A DNA stretch of 64,000 bases from JASJBU01 sp963790775 (GCA_963790775.1 CAWBPR010000001.1:82703-146702), one strand, 5' to 3'; counted from the stretch's first letter, positions 46,443 to 56,092 are shown. Notes: a model not told the origin generated them from the sequence alone. Numbers and translations are program-made.

Positions 46443-47528
46443 ATGAGTGATGAAGAGAAACTAAACGCTATCCGGGAGCGTATAGACGAACTGGATCTGG
46501 AGATCCAGAAGCTGCTGAATGCACGGGCTGAAGCTGCACAGGAGGTGGCGCGCATCAAATTAGCTGAAGATCCGCATGCGGAATTCTATCGGCCGGAACG
46601 GGAAGCTGAAGTGCTGCGAAAGGTTAAGGAGCGCAACAGCGGTCCGCTTGACGGGGAGGAGGTGGCCCGCCTGTTTCGCGAAATCATGTCGGCCTGTCTG
46701 GCGCTTGAGCAACCGCTCAAGGTGGCGTTTCTGGGCCCCGAAGGCACCTTTACCCAGGCGGCAGCGTTGAAGCACTTTGGTCACTCGGTGAAAACCATCT
46801 CCATGGGTTCAATTCCCGATGTCTTCAGGGAAGTGGAGTCCAGCGCCTGTCACTACGGAGTGGTGCCGGTCGAAAACTCTACGGAAGGTGTTATCAGTCA
46901 TACCCTCGATACCTTTCTTAATTCGCCGTTGCATATCTGCGGCGAAGTGACCCTGCGTATCCATCATCATCTGCTCAGCAAGGCGTCGGCCCTGGATACT
47001 GTGAGACTGGTCTATTCGCACCAGCAGTCGCTGGCTCAATGCCGTGGCTGGCTCGACCGGCATCTGCCGCATGCAGAGCGGATTGCCGTTGGCAGCAATG
47101 CCGAGGCGGCATCCCTCGCTAGGGAGAATGCATCCTCAGCCGCGATAGCCGGGGAAGCCGCGTCAGAAATCTATCAGGTTCCGATGCTCGAAAAAAACAT
47201 CGAAGACGAACCCGGGAATACAACCCGGTTCCTGGTGATCGGTAAAAAGGATGCCTTGCCGAGTGGCGAAGACAAGACCAGTCTGATGTTCTCCATGCAC
47301 AATAAGGCCGGCGGACTGCACTCGATACTTGCCCCTCTGGCGGAACATGGCATCAGCATGACGCGCATTGAATCGCGTCCCTCTCGCCGCGGCCGCTGGG
47401 ATTATGTATTCTTCGTGGATATTGAGGGTCACAGGAAGGACACAAAGGTGGCAAAGGCCCTGCTGGTGCTTGAAAAGGCCTCAACACTGTTCAAGATCCT
47501 TGGCTCCTATCCTAAAGCCGTTTTGTAA
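46443..47528 (+). CDS. pheA: Bifunctional chorismate mutase / prephenate dehydratase
   Basis: The P-protein converts chorismate to prephenate and then to phenylpyruvate for phenylalanine synthesis. Residues 1-90 are an AroQ-type mutase (IRERIDELDLEIQKLLNARA). The dehydratase domain follows from about residue 92 (VAFLGPEGTFTQAAALKHFG, VPVENSTEGV, NTTRFLVIGKK). The ACT domain at about 280-355 has the phenylalanine-binding ESRPSRRGRWDY. The 361-residue length is normal. No leader-peptide attenuator is evident in the 29 bases upstream. Confidence 0.96.
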   Translation: MSDEEKLNAIRERIDELDLEIQKLLNARAEAAQEVARIKLAEDPHAEFYRPEREAEVLRKVKERNSGPLDGEEVARLFREIMSACLALEQPLKVAFLGPEGTFTQAAALKHFGHSVKTISMGSIPDVFREVESSACHYGVVPVENSTEGVISHTLDTFLNSPLHICGEVTLRIHHHLLSKASALDTVRLVYSHQQSLAQCRGWLDRHLPHAERIAVGSNAEAASLARENASSAAIAGEAASEIYQVPMLEKNIEDEPGNTTRFLVIGKKDALPSGEDKTSLMFSMHNKAGGLHSILAPLAEHGISMTRIESRPSRRGRWDYVFFVDIEGHRKDTKVAKALLVLEKASTLFKILGSYPKAVL

Positions 47529-47600
47529 AGGGTCTGTTAACACTATGCGGAACCGGTGACCTCGCGCACTGTAGATTGAAGAAAAACTGAATAGCCAACT

Positions 47601-48722
47601 ATGAACCGCTTTAGTGCATTAGCAACGCCAGGAATAAATGGCTTGCATCCCTATGTGCCCGGCAAGCCCGTATCGGAACTCGAACGGGAACTCGGCATCA
47701 CCGACTCCATCAAGCTGGCCTCGAATGAGAACCCGCTGGGCCCAAGTCCACTGGGCATGGCAGCCGCCAGGGATGCGGTGACTGGCGCCAATATCTATCC
47801 GGACGATTCGGCTTTCCGCTTGCGCAATGCACTCGCGGACAGATATGCCGTGCGGGCGGATTCGATCATCGTCGGCAGCGGTTCCAGCGATGTGATCGAC
47901 ATGGTGGCGCGGGTCTTTCTCGGTCCCGGACGCAATGCGGTGTTCTCCGAACATGCCTTCGCCATGTATCCAATCTATACCCAGGCGGTGGGGGCGGAGG
48001 GTAAAGTCGCGCGTCCGCTGCCACCGGATCACCCCAGCATGCCCTACGGCCACGACCTGTCAGCGATGGCTGAACTGGTGGATGAAAATACCCGGGTGGT
48101 ATTTATCGCCAACCCGAACAATCCAACCGGCACCTGGCTGAACCAGGATGATCTGACAGCCTTTCTGGACAATCTGCCTGAGCACCTGGTGGTGGTGCTG
48201 GATGAGGCCTATACCGAGTATGTCAGCGAAGCTGCATTTCCCAACGGCGTGGAACTGCTGTCGGCCTATCCAAACCTGATCGTGACCCGTACCTTCTCCA
48301 AGATTTACGGGCTTGCGGGGTTGAGGGTCGGCTACGGGATCGCCAACCCAGAGCTGGCGGCCTTGATTGGCCGTGTGCGTCATCCATTCAATGTCAACAG
48401 CCCGGCGCTGGCCGCGGCCGAAGCGGCCCTGGATGATACTCAATTCATCACTCACAGCGTGGAGGTGAATCGACAGGGCCTGCTGCAACTGCAGGAGGGA
48501 TTTGCCGCACTGGGATTGGATGTGATCCCTTCGGTCGCAAACTTCATGACGGTCGATCTGCAGCAGAACGGAAAGGTGATCAACGATGCGCTGCTGCGGG
48601 AGGGAGTGGTGGTGCGCCCGGTAGCCAACTACCGGCTTCCAAACCATCTTCGGGTGAGCGTCGGAACAGCCGCGGAAAACGCGCGTTTTCTGCAGGCCTT
48701 ACAAAAGGTGCTGGATAAGTGA
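47601..48722 (+). CDS. hisC: Histidinol-phosphate aminotransferase
   Basis: A fold-type I PLP enzyme of 373 residues that aminates imidazole-acetol phosphate in histidine synthesis; paralogues in this operon position can also act on prephenate or phenylpyruvate. NPNNPTG at 171-177, DEAY at 201-204 and the PLP Lys K234 in TFSKIYGLAGLRVGYG are present. The location between pheA and tyrA is typical, and suggests that it also supplies aromatic aminotransferase activity, but this is inference. Its stop overlaps the tyrA start as GTGA. Confidence 0.93.
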   Translation: MNRFSALATPGINGLHPYVPGKPVSELERELGITDSIKLASNENPLGPSPLGMAAARDAVTGANIYPDDSAFRLRNALADRYAVRADSIIVGSGSSDVIDMVARVFLGPGRNAVFSEHAFAMYPIYTQAVGAEGKVARPLPPDHPSMPYGHDLSAMAELVDENTRVVFIANPNNPTGTWLNQDDLTAFLDNLPEHLVVVLDEAYTEYVSEAAFPNGVELLSAYPNLIVTRTFSKIYGLAGLRVGYGIANPELAALIGRVRHPFNVNSPALAAAEAALDDTQFITHSVEVNRQGLLQLQEGFAALGLDVIPSVANFMTVDLQQNGKVINDALLREGVVVRPVANYRLPNHLRVSVGTAAENARFLQALQKVLDK

Positions 48723-49588
48723 TCCGCAAACTGGCGATTATCGGTGTCGGCCTGATCGGCGGGTCCATGGCCCGGGTCCTGCGGGATGAGGGTCTGGTGC
48801 AGGAGATTGTTGGCTGTGGTCGAGGCAGAGAGAATCTGGAAAAAGCCGTGGAACTGGGTGTGATCGACCATTTCACCCATGATGTCTCTGCGGCGGTGCA
48901 GGGTGCGGATTTTGTGGTGCTGGCCGTCCCGCTTGGCGCCATGCGGGACACCTTCGAAATGATGAAAGGCCACCTGGCGGATGATGCGGTGGTGACCGAT
49001 GTCGGCAGTGTCAAAGGCAGCGTGATCCGGGATGCCGAACATGTCTTTGGCGAGGTGCCGAGCTTTTTCGTACCAGGCCACCCGATCGCGGGAACCGAGC
49101 GTAGCGGGGTCGAGGCTGCCTTTCCTGAACTGTTTCGCAACCGCAGAGTGATCCTGACCCCGATTGAAAACACCGCTGCAGAGGCATTGCAGCGGGTTGA
49201 ACAGGTCTGGCGGCAGTGTGGCGCAGAGACCACCCGCATGGAGATCAGGCATCATGATGAAGTGCTTGCCGCCACCAGCCACCTGCCACATATGCTGGCC
49301 TATGCCCTGGTGGACAGCCTGGCGAGAATGAAGGAAAACGATGAGATTTTCCGCTATGCAGCAGGCGGTTTTCGCGATTTCACCCGCATCGCCTCAAGCA
49401 GTCCGACCATGTGGCGGGATATCTGCCTCGCCAACCGGGAATCGCTCGGTGTCATGTTGAAGCGCTTTGCAGGGGAGTTGCAGGACCTGGCGCATACCCT
49501 TGATGAAGAGGATGCAGATGGCTTATTGAATATTTTCGAAAGAGCTAAAGCCGCCAGGGATCGTTATATAGACGGGGTTAAGTCGTGA
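48719..49588 (+). CDS. tyrA: Prephenate/arogenate dehydrogenase
   Basis: TyrA oxidises prephenate to 4-hydroxyphenylpyruvate (or arogenate to tyrosine) in tyrosine synthesis. The 289-residue protein starts with a Rossmann motif IIGVGLIGGS and has the conserved HPIAGTERSG with H121, plus ATSHLPHMLAYAL and AAGGFRDFTRIASS. The start is GTG at 48719, overlapping the hisC stop. In related genomes aroA, cmk and rpsA follow; here the next gene is an unrelated SET-domain gene after 159 bases, so the operon ends here. Confidence 0.94.
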   Translation: MIRKLAIIGVGLIGGSMARVLRDEGLVQEIVGCGRGRENLEKAVELGVIDHFTHDVSAAVQGADFVVLAVPLGAMRDTFEMMKGHLADDAVVTDVGSVKGSVIRDAEHVFGEVPSFFVPGHPIAGTERSGVEAAFPELFRNRRVILTPIENTAAEALQRVEQVWRQCGAETTRMEIRHHDEVLAATSHLPHMLAYALVDSLARMKENDEIFRYAAGGFRDFTRIASSSPTMWRDICLANRESLGVMLKRFAGELQDLAHTLDEEDADGLLNIFERAKAARDRYIDGVKS

Positions 49589-49747
49589 CGCTGAGACACA
49601 AATCTGCGCAGCGCGCAGTTGAGTCTGAATCTGTCTGCCGGCCTCTGAGTTGGAGAGGTGCAGCTTTTGGCAGGAGCGTATGGCTGGCCGTTGAAATGCT
49701 TTCAGCACCTGGCAGATAGTTATTGTAAATAATGTATCAATTATAAG

Positions 49748-50176
49748 ATGTCGAAAAAACCAACGCGCAAATCACAGTTATGGGCCGATGCTGACTTCGA
49801 GGTAAAGGAATCAGCGATCAGGGGTATAGGGAAAGGTTTGTTCTCGCTGCGTACTATTCATCAAGGTGACACCATAGGGCCTTACACAGGAATTGTGCTG
49901 GACGACGAGCAGTGCTGTTCCGAGCCTTACGCCGATTCCCACTACACCCTTTGGTTGTGCAAGGACCATAATATTGTGGCCGAGGGCGAGAAGGCGAGTT
50001 ATACACGCTATATCAACCACAGTGATAAGCCGAACGTGCGATTTGTAGTATCCACCCGGTGGAAGAAGGCGCGGGTTGAGGCTATCAAGCGTATCCGGCC
50101 AGGAGAGGAGCTGTTTCTTGACTACGGCCCCTATTTTTGGGAAGCGATAGACATCGAAAAAAAGCGTGTGAAATAG
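49748..50176 (+). CDS. SET-domain protein, putative protein-lysine methyltransferase
   Basis: A 142-residue protein consisting almost entirely of a SET domain. The SAM-binding turn RGIGKGLFS (residues 25-33), the NHS motif at 90-92 (RYINHSDKPNVRF) and EELFLDYG at 120-127 are all present, so it is likely to be an active methyltransferase. The substrate is unknown; bacterial SET proteins modify histone-like or ribosomal proteins, or can be trafficked to a host. The start is ATG 49748 without a clear ribosome site. It stands alone after tyrA. Confidence 0.88.
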   Translation: MSKKPTRKSQLWADADFEVKESAIRGIGKGLFSLRTIHQGDTIGPYTGIVLDDEQCCSEPYADSHYTLWLCKDHNIVAEGEKASYTRYINHSDKPNVRFVVSTRWKKARVEAIKRIRPGEELFLDYGPYFWEAIDIEKKRVK

Positions 50177-50399
50177 GCGCGTCAGCTACCCGTAGAAGCG
50201 GTCCTTGTTACCGTGGAAAATTCAATAATCAGGATCTGGTGAGAAGCCACTTTCACTGCTGATGCGGATATTGATAAGCTCACGGACTCCCGGTGTGCCG
50301 ATAGGCTATGTAGCGCGAATCCTCTCATGAATACAGCAGATAAGGGCAACATACAGAGGAGCGACAATTAACAATCAAGAAAGAGCTGAAGCATCTGTC

Positions 50400-51179
50400 T
50401 TGCAGGTGCTCTTGCGCGCCGGCTTGCCGGCGATCGCGGCTTGGTCACTGATACCCATGGGCTTGTTGATCCCTGAGTTCAATGGCGCGAGGGCGGCTGA
50501 TTTCGACCTCACTGAAATATTTTTCGTCTCCGCATACTGGCTCACAGAGTCAGGAGGAAAGTATGGGGCAACCATTGTCGGCATTCTGATGTTAGGGCTC
50601 TTGGTTACGCGCAAGCGCATCACCCATCAGCGGAGGTTGCAGGAGACCGGGATCATCCTGAGCATCGTGTTGATCTTCGCTGGTGGTGGTGCGCTGTTTA
50701 ACGAACATGTAGTGAAAGCAGCGTTGAAATTACCTCGGCCAAACATTATCTGGCTGGCAGGGGAAGGGGGATCCGGCCCGCTGGGGATGACAGCTGAACA
50801 ATTTTATGAGAGCGGGAACAAAGAAGTCCGTAGTGCGATACTGGAAAAAGTACTGACAACAGGGTCAAGCCCTGTTCCACTGAGTCCATCCATCGAAGCT
50901 CACTGGATAGAAGAGACGGGCTACACATTGCCTTCAGGACATGCATTCTCCGCCATGTTCTTTGCTACTTTCTTTTTGTTGATCGGCGCAAGCTATCTGA
51001 CAAGTAGAAGGATCTGGCTGTTTTATGCATTGCTCCCGTGGGCTCTGGCCGTCTGTTATTCCCGGCCAATCTTGAAGGTTCACACGCCTTTAGACATTAT
51101 GCTTGGCAGTTTTGAAGGCTTAGTGTTGGGGCTTGTAGCATGGCTGATTGCCCGTAAGATGATGCGAGTGATGATATAG
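50400..51179 (+). CDS. PAP2-family membrane phosphatase
   Basis: An integral membrane lipid-phosphate phosphatase. The three signature motifs are seen: KAALKLPRP, PSGHAFSAMFF and SRPILKVHTPLD. Six hydrophobic segments are present. A loop of about 60 residues between the first and second motifs is longer than usual. The best ribosome site (AGAGGAG ending at 50361) is followed six bases later by an in-frame ATT at 50367 and only later by a TTG at 50400, which I use as the coordinate; the true start may be the ATT. The substrate may be undecaprenyl pyrophosphate or phosphatidylglycerol phosphate. Confidence 0.87.
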   Translation: MQVLLRAGLPAIAAWSLIPMGLLIPEFNGARAADFDLTEIFFVSAYWLTESGGKYGATIVGILMLGLLVTRKRITHQRRLQETGIILSIVLIFAGGGALFNEHVVKAALKLPRPNIIWLAGEGGSGPLGMTAEQFYESGNKEVRSAILEKVLTTGSSPVPLSPSIEAHWIEETGYTLPSGHAFSAMFFATFFLLIGASYLTSRRIWLFYALLPWALAVCYSRPILKVHTPLDIMLGSFEGLVLGLVAWLIARKMMRVMI

Positions 51180-51219
51180 GAAAAGATAAGAGCAGTAGAT
51201 ACATCCCACACAATGATCA

Positions 51220-51783
51220 TCAGTCAGCACTGATCCTTTCCCCTATCTGCTTTTCAGTTTTCCCGGCCTCCAGAGACGGCTTCTGCCTGCGGCTGAGAAA
51301 AATCTGCCGGGATCGCATCAGATAACCGGCCAGGGCGCCGCCGGCTGTGGTCATCAGCAGCAGACCGAAGGTGAAGAATTGGGTGAACACCATAATACCG
51401 CCCAGTGCCAGCACGCCGGCAAACAGGGCGGCTGACTTGGCGTTCGCCTTGGCCTGGGTGCGGCTGCGGTCCTTGATGATCTGCTGGTGGCTTTTTTCAA
51501 TTACCTTGGATTTTTCTCGTTCGGCGCGTACCCGGATCTTCTCCCGTTCACGAGAGAAACCCTCCCGCACCTGAGACACGGCATCCCTCCTGGCGTGGCT
51601 GATAATCGAGGCAAACCAAAATGCGGTCAGCAGGCACAGGGTGACAGCGAGCAGCGCGAATAGAAGCCACATTTCGCGACTTTCCGTACGCAGCGCCACC
51701 ACAACCAGAATGCCGGTCGCAATCTGTACCAACAGGATTCCAGTCAGAAACTTGAACAGGCCGGAGAAACTGAAACGCATCAT
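51220..51783 (-). CDS. Membrane protein with central coiled coil, unknown function
   Basis: A 187-residue protein with two N-terminal membrane segments (FLTGILLVQIATGILVVVAL and LLFALLAVTLCLLTAFWFAS), a charged coiled-coil middle of about 50 residues (EGFSREREKIRVRAEREKSK), and two further hydrophobic helices. I do not recognise the family. No partner gene is close: the GDT1-type gene lies 183 bases upstream on the same strand. Confidence 0.65.
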   Translation of the reverse strand: MMRFSFSGLFKFLTGILLVQIATGILVVVALRTESREMWLLFALLAVTLCLLTAFWFASIISHARRDAVSQVREGFSREREKIRVRAEREKSKVIEKSHQQIIKDRSRTQAKANAKSAALFAGVLALGGIMVFTQFFTFGLLLMTTAGGALAGYLMRSRQIFLSRRQKPSLEAGKTEKQIGERISAD

Positions 51784-51966
51784 AGGCGCATCTTCTCAAT
51801 GGTGACGTCACAACTCAATACTCAGAGCAGAATTGGAGGAGTTGTTAGATGAGGATAACAGGGTCTGTATATATCTGTCCGGCAAATCTACGGTGCTGAT
51901 TTTTCTGAAACTAAACAGCAGTTACCGAGTTTTCAGTTAACCGATTGTTTTACCAATACATTTACC

Positions 51967-52548
51967 TTAGGTGAGCACCCGCCAGGCCGCCATCAATGCG
52001 AACAGCAGGAACACTACACCACCAGTCCGGTGCAACCATGGCAGGGGAATGCGCTGTAATATCGTGCGTCCCGCCCAGACACCCAGGGCGGAGATCGTAA
52101 TTAGAGCGGCCGTTGCGCCCAGCCAGACGGGCAGGGGGGACAGGTTACTGGCCAGACCCGCCACGGCAATCTGCGTCTTATCGCCGAACTCGGCCACCAG
52201 AATCAGCAGCAGCGTCGTAATGAAAATGCCATGGCCGGGCTTCTCCTTTACCTCATCCGATCCATCATCATCCTGATACAACAAGGCGTGAATGCCAAAA
52301 ATACCAAACAGTATCGCCACAATGCCGGCAGTCAGCCGTTCCGGAATCCATGTCGCCACCCCGGCGCCGAACAGCACCGCCAGGACGTTGAGAATAATGA
52401 AAGCCACTGCCGCCCCCAGTATCACAGGCCAATGACGGTGGCGCGCCGCGAGCGTCATGCACACCAATTGGCTCTTGTCGCCAATCTCCGCCAGGCCGAT
52501 GAGCGCAAATGTCGATAAGGAAACGGAAAGTGATTCAGGAGGGATCAT
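51967..52548 (-). CDS. GDT1/TMEM165-family cation transporter (UPF0016)
   Basis: A 193-residue inner-membrane protein with six to seven helices in two repeats. Each repeat has the hallmark E-x-G-D-K/R-S/T: AEIGDKSQ (E21) and AEFGDKTQ (E120). Bacterial members export Mn2+ (or exchange Ca2+/Mn2+ for H+). The cytoplasmic linker between repeats is acidic (DDDGSDEVKEKPG). No Mn-sensing yybP-ykoY riboswitch is recognisable upstream. The ATG at 52548 opens the frame. Confidence 0.9.
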   Translation of the reverse strand: MIPPESLSVSLSTFALIGLAEIGDKSQLVCMTLAARHRHWPVILGAAVAFIILNVLAVLFGAGVATWIPERLTAGIVAILFGIFGIHALLYQDDDGSDEVKEKPGHGIFITTLLLILVAEFGDKTQIAVAGLASNLSPLPVWLGATAALITISALGVWAGRTILQRIPLPWLHRTGGVVFLLFALMAAWRVLT

Positions 52549-53041
52549 GACGGGTTATTATTTGTATCGTTGTGAAATTTGCTGCCATGAGTATACGAAA
52601 ATCTGACGGCCAGACCGATAAATATCAGCGGCTGTTCGGAATGTCCAGAGTAAAACAAATGACAACTGTTAGCGGTCATTCAGATGTGGAAGGCCACAGG
52701 CCGCCCCTTGCAGCTATACAGCCTGGACTTTCGACGGGCGGCTAGTTCAGCAATAACCCCGTCTTCACTACCTGTTTTTCACACCGTAACTTTTTTCCAG
52801 GCGCGGTGAGTCCAACTGATGCTGAGTAATCCTTCGGTTTCCAGTGCATTGTGCAAAGATCTCCGCAACTTAAGATTGGCAGAAACAGGCCGCTCAACAT
52901 TCATGTCGATAGTTTTTTTAGTACAAATCAACCCTCAAGTTTGGTACCGAGTGGCGGGCTGCTTCCCGGCCAGCTGTATTTCCTTTGGCAGAAACCCCTG
53001 TTGCTGTCGTCGGTTTAACACCTGACCTATTGCTGAGAAAC
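52549..53041. other. Intergenic region between the GDT1 and TonB-receptor genes
   Basis: About 490 bases with divergent genes at both ends. I see short inverted GC segments but no riboswitch I can name: no cobalamin, TPP or Mn aptamer consensus is recognisable. Promoters for both genes should lie here. Confidence 0.3.
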
Positions 53042-55120
53042 ATGACCATGCAGATATTGACCCGACTGAATGGACGAGTGGCGATTTCCGTTACGACTGC
53101 CTTCACGATGACCCTTCTTGCCGCACCGGTTGCGGCCATGGAAGGCCCTGGAGACGATGATTCGGACATTGATGATGGCTTTGGGGATGAGGAACTCTTT
53201 TTTCAGGACATTCCCTCAGTCTATGCGGCCTCCAAACATGAACAGAAAATCACCGAGGCTCCCGCCGCGGTGAGCATCGTCACCGCGGATGAGATCAGAC
53301 GCTACGGTTATCGCAACCTGTCTGAAATCCTGAACAGCTTGCGGGGCTTCTTCGCTTACTACGACCGCAACTACCACTACACCAATGTGCGCGGCTTCGG
53401 CCGGCCGGGTGACTATGACAGTCGTGTGCTGCTGTTGGTGGATGGCAATACGCTGAATGACAATATCTATTCCGGTGCTCCCATGGGTGAGGTATTCCCG
53501 GTCGATATGGACCTGATCGAGCGCATTGAGGTGGTGCGGGGGCCGGGCTCGTCCCTGTATGGCACCAGCGCCCTGTTCGGGGTGATCAACGTCATCACCA
53601 AGCGGGGGCGTGACCTGATGGGTGCAGAGCTGGGCGCAGAAACCGGTACGCATGCCAGAAACAAGGGCCGTTTCAGCTACGGCAACAGGCTGGAGAGCGG
53701 CGTCGAACTGCTGGTCTCCGGCAGTACTATGGACAGTGATGGCGATGACCGGCTCTACTACCGTGAATACGATGATCCGGCAACCAATAACGGAATCGCT
53801 GAGGAGGTGGATGGTGATGAACTAAAACAGCTCTTCACCAAGATCGGCTACGCTGATTTTACCTTCCAGGCAATCTACGCTAAACGCACCAAGGAAATCC
53901 CCACTGCCTCTTATGGCACGGTATTCAATGATCCCGACACCCAGACGACTGATACCTATTATTATCTGGATCTGAAGTATGAGCATGAGACGGCGGATGG
54001 CCTGGGTCTGCTTGCCCGGCTCGGCCGCGCCCATTACAAAGAAGAGGGTGACTACAGGTTCGATTATGCGGAGCCTTCGGACCCTCCGTATCTGGTGCTC
54101 AATAAGGATGAAATTGAGGGCAACTGGTGGAGTGGCGAGCTGCAGCTGACGAAGACCCTCTGGCAACAGCATCGGATAATTCTCGGCACTAGGCTGCAAT
54201 ACAATATCGATCAGAATTTGCAGAACTACGATGAGGAGGTCTACCTCGACGAGCAGCACGACTCCCTCGACTGGGGACTCTATATCCAGGATGAGTACCG
54301 GTTGCAGGACAATCTGATCCTCAACCTGGGCCTGCGCTATGACGATTATGAGCAGTCCGGCAGCACACTGAATCCACGCCTGGCGGTTATCTATAATCCG
54401 GTCCAAGCCACTACCCTTAAACTGCTGTATGGCAGCGCCTTTCGGGCGCCCTCGCCCTATGAGCAGTATTATAATGACGACTATGTGACCTACCGGCCGT
54501 CCAGTGATCTGGATGCAGAGACCATCAAGACCCTGGAACTGGTGGTGGAGCAGCAGATCAACCAACAGCTTCGCGGAGTGGCCAGCATCTATCGATATAA
54601 GATGGATGAACTTATCGAGTTGGAATTCGATCCCACCGACCCGGACTGCACCGGCAATGACGAACCCGGCTGCCTCTACCTGGACAATACCGGCGCAGTG
54701 GAGGCCCATGGCCTGGAACTGGAACTGGAGGGCAAGTGGTCAAACGGCATCAGAGGGCGGGTGAGTTATACCTATCAGGAGACAGAAGACCAGGATACCG
54801 GTGAGATCCTGTCCAACTCACCGAAGCAGCAGGCAAAGCTGAATCTGATCCTGCCGGTCGTCGAAAACCGTCTCTCTGCCGGTGTCGAGGTACGCTATAT
54901 CGATGAGCGGGAAACCTTGAGTGGCGAGCAGGTCGACGCCTACAGCGTCAGCAACCTGACTCTCTTTGCAGGCCAGGTTTACAAGGGATTGGATCTTTCC
55001 TTGAGCATCTACAATCTGTTTGACCAGGAGTACAGTGATCCGGGTTCGGAAGAGCATGTGCAGGACGCCATCGAACAGGATGGCCGCAGCTACCGGGCCA
55101 AGCTGAACTACGCATTTTAG
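53042..55120 (+). CDS. TonB-dependent outer-membrane receptor
   Basis: A 692-residue beta-barrel receptor that takes up a ligand across the outer membrane with TonB energy. It has a signal peptide (cleavage likely after PVAAM near residue 35), an acidic start, a plug domain with APAAVSIVTADEIRRYGYRN and IERIEVVRGPGSSLYGTSAL, and a barrel ending in the aromatic RSYRAKLNYAF. There is no siderophore-type or cobalamin-specific hallmark that I can name, so the substrate is unknown. A PF04392 binding-protein gene follows 15 bases later and a hybrid kinase gene after that, so the three are very likely one operon. Confidence 0.92.
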   Translation: MTMQILTRLNGRVAISVTTAFTMTLLAAPVAAMEGPGDDDSDIDDGFGDEELFFQDIPSVYAASKHEQKITEAPAAVSIVTADEIRRYGYRNLSEILNSLRGFFAYYDRNYHYTNVRGFGRPGDYDSRVLLLVDGNTLNDNIYSGAPMGEVFPVDMDLIERIEVVRGPGSSLYGTSALFGVINVITKRGRDLMGAELGAETGTHARNKGRFSYGNRLESGVELLVSGSTMDSDGDDRLYYREYDDPATNNGIAEEVDGDELKQLFTKIGYADFTFQAIYAKRTKEIPTASYGTVFNDPDTQTTDTYYYLDLKYEHETADGLGLLARLGRAHYKEEGDYRFDYAEPSDPPYLVLNKDEIEGNWWSGELQLTKTLWQQHRIILGTRLQYNIDQNLQNYDEEVYLDEQHDSLDWGLYIQDEYRLQDNLILNLGLRYDDYEQSGSTLNPRLAVIYNPVQATTLKLLYGSAFRAPSPYEQYYNDDYVTYRPSSDLDAETIKTLELVVEQQINQQLRGVASIYRYKMDELIELEFDPTDPDCTGNDEPGCLYLDNTGAVEAHGLELELEGKWSNGIRGRVSYTYQETEDQDTGEILSNSPKQQAKLNLILPVVENRLSAGVEVRYIDERETLSGEQVDAYSVSNLTLFAGQVYKGLDLSLSIYNLFDQEYSDPGSEEHVQDAIEQDGRSYRAKLNYAF

Positions 55121-55135
55121 GTTCTGCCTAAGCCT

Positions 55136-56092
55136 GTGGCTGCATGCTCTGGTGCTCGATTCGAGCCTGCCTGGATGGCCTGGGTCCAGCTCATCCTGCT
55201 TGCCGTCCTGGGTCTGGATTGCGGGGCGGCAGAACCACCTCGGATAGCCGTGTTCAGTAGCAGCCGGACAGAAGCCCATCAGCAGACTGTTGATGCCTTT
55301 ACCGCCAGTTTGATCAAGTATCACCCATCCGCCATCATACTGCGCCTCTTGCCAGACAATAAGAACGCTGAACAAGACGAATTCACTGATCAGTTTCGTC
55401 AATCTCCCCCCGACCTCGTCTTTTGTCTGGGAATACAGGCTATGCGGATGGCGCACAAACAATTTCCTGGCCGGCCAATGGTTTGTACCTTTATCATGGA
55501 TGAGCAGCAGGTGGCGGCAGATCCCAATGTCACCAGTATCTCACTGCGCATAGCCCCTAGGACACAATTTGATTGGCTACGGCGCTTTCTGCCTCATGCC
55601 AAACAGATCGGCGTGCTCTACGATCCACAACAAAACGGCTCTTGGGTCGACTTGGCGGAAAAGTCAGCTTCGGCAGTAGGACTGGAGTTGATCCCGATCG
55701 CGGTCAACGATCCCACCGATCTGCCGCTTGCCCTAAAGACTCTAGCCCGGCAGGCCGATGTCCTGTTAGGGATCCCGGATAAGACGGTCTATTCGCGGAA
55801 AACGGCAAAAGCAGTCCTGTTGTCCTCTTTTCGTAACCGCATACCCTTCGTTGGGCTGTCCAAATCCTGGGTGAAGGCCGGGGCGCTGTATGCCCTGGAA
55901 CCGGATTACAAGGATCTCGGGATACAGAGCGATGCATTGGCTATTCGGGCCCTGGAGGGTACGCCAGTCAGCAAACTCCCAACGGAACCCCCTGAAAAGC
56001 TGGCATATACAGTGAATCTGAAAACTGCGGAACATCTGAAAACTGACATCTCGAGCGACCTGCTTGATGCCACCTCACAGATATACCGATAG
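55136..56092 (+). CDS. ABC-type substrate-binding protein (PF04392-like), no transporter partner
   Basis: A periplasmic binding protein of about 305-318 residues. The signal peptide is hydrophobic (WVQLILLAVLGLDCGAAEP); a GTG at 55136 or the ATG at 55175 could be the start. It has the pattern of the PF04392 family (RIAVFSSSRTEAHQQTVDAF, PDLVFCLGIQAMRMAHKQFP, KQIGVLYDPQQNGSWVDLAE). No permease or ATPase gene is adjacent; instead a TonB receptor precedes it by 15 bases and a hybrid kinase follows 14 bases later. It may serve as the periplasmic sensor that presents the ligand to the kinase. Confidence 0.85.
   Translation: MAACSGARFEPAWMAWVQLILLAVLGLDCGAAEPPRIAVFSSSRTEAHQQTVDAFTASLIKYHPSAIILRLLPDNKNAEQDEFTDQFRQSPPDLVFCLGIQAMRMAHKQFPGRPMVCTFIMDEQQVAADPNVTSISLRIAPRTQFDWLRRFLPHAKQIGVLYDPQQNGSWVDLAEKSASAVGLELIPIAVNDPTDLPLALKTLARQADVLLGIPDKTVYSRKTAKAVLLSSFRNRIPFVGLSKSWVKAGALYALEPDYKDLGIQSDALAIRALEGTPVSKLPTEPPEKLAYTVNLKTAEHLKTDISSDLLDATSQIYR

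Noticed and set aside
50746..50946. Small minus-strand frame within the PAP2 gene
   Set aside because: Antisense to the PAP2 motif region; no support.
52549..52800. Mn-sensing yybP-ykoY riboswitch upstream of the GDT1-type gene
   Set aside because: The region was read on the minus strand; the conserved aptamer core is not present.
53822..54709. 295-codon minus-strand frame opposite the TonB receptor
   Set aside because: Antisense shadow rich in Ile and Val runs, no signal peptide or domain.
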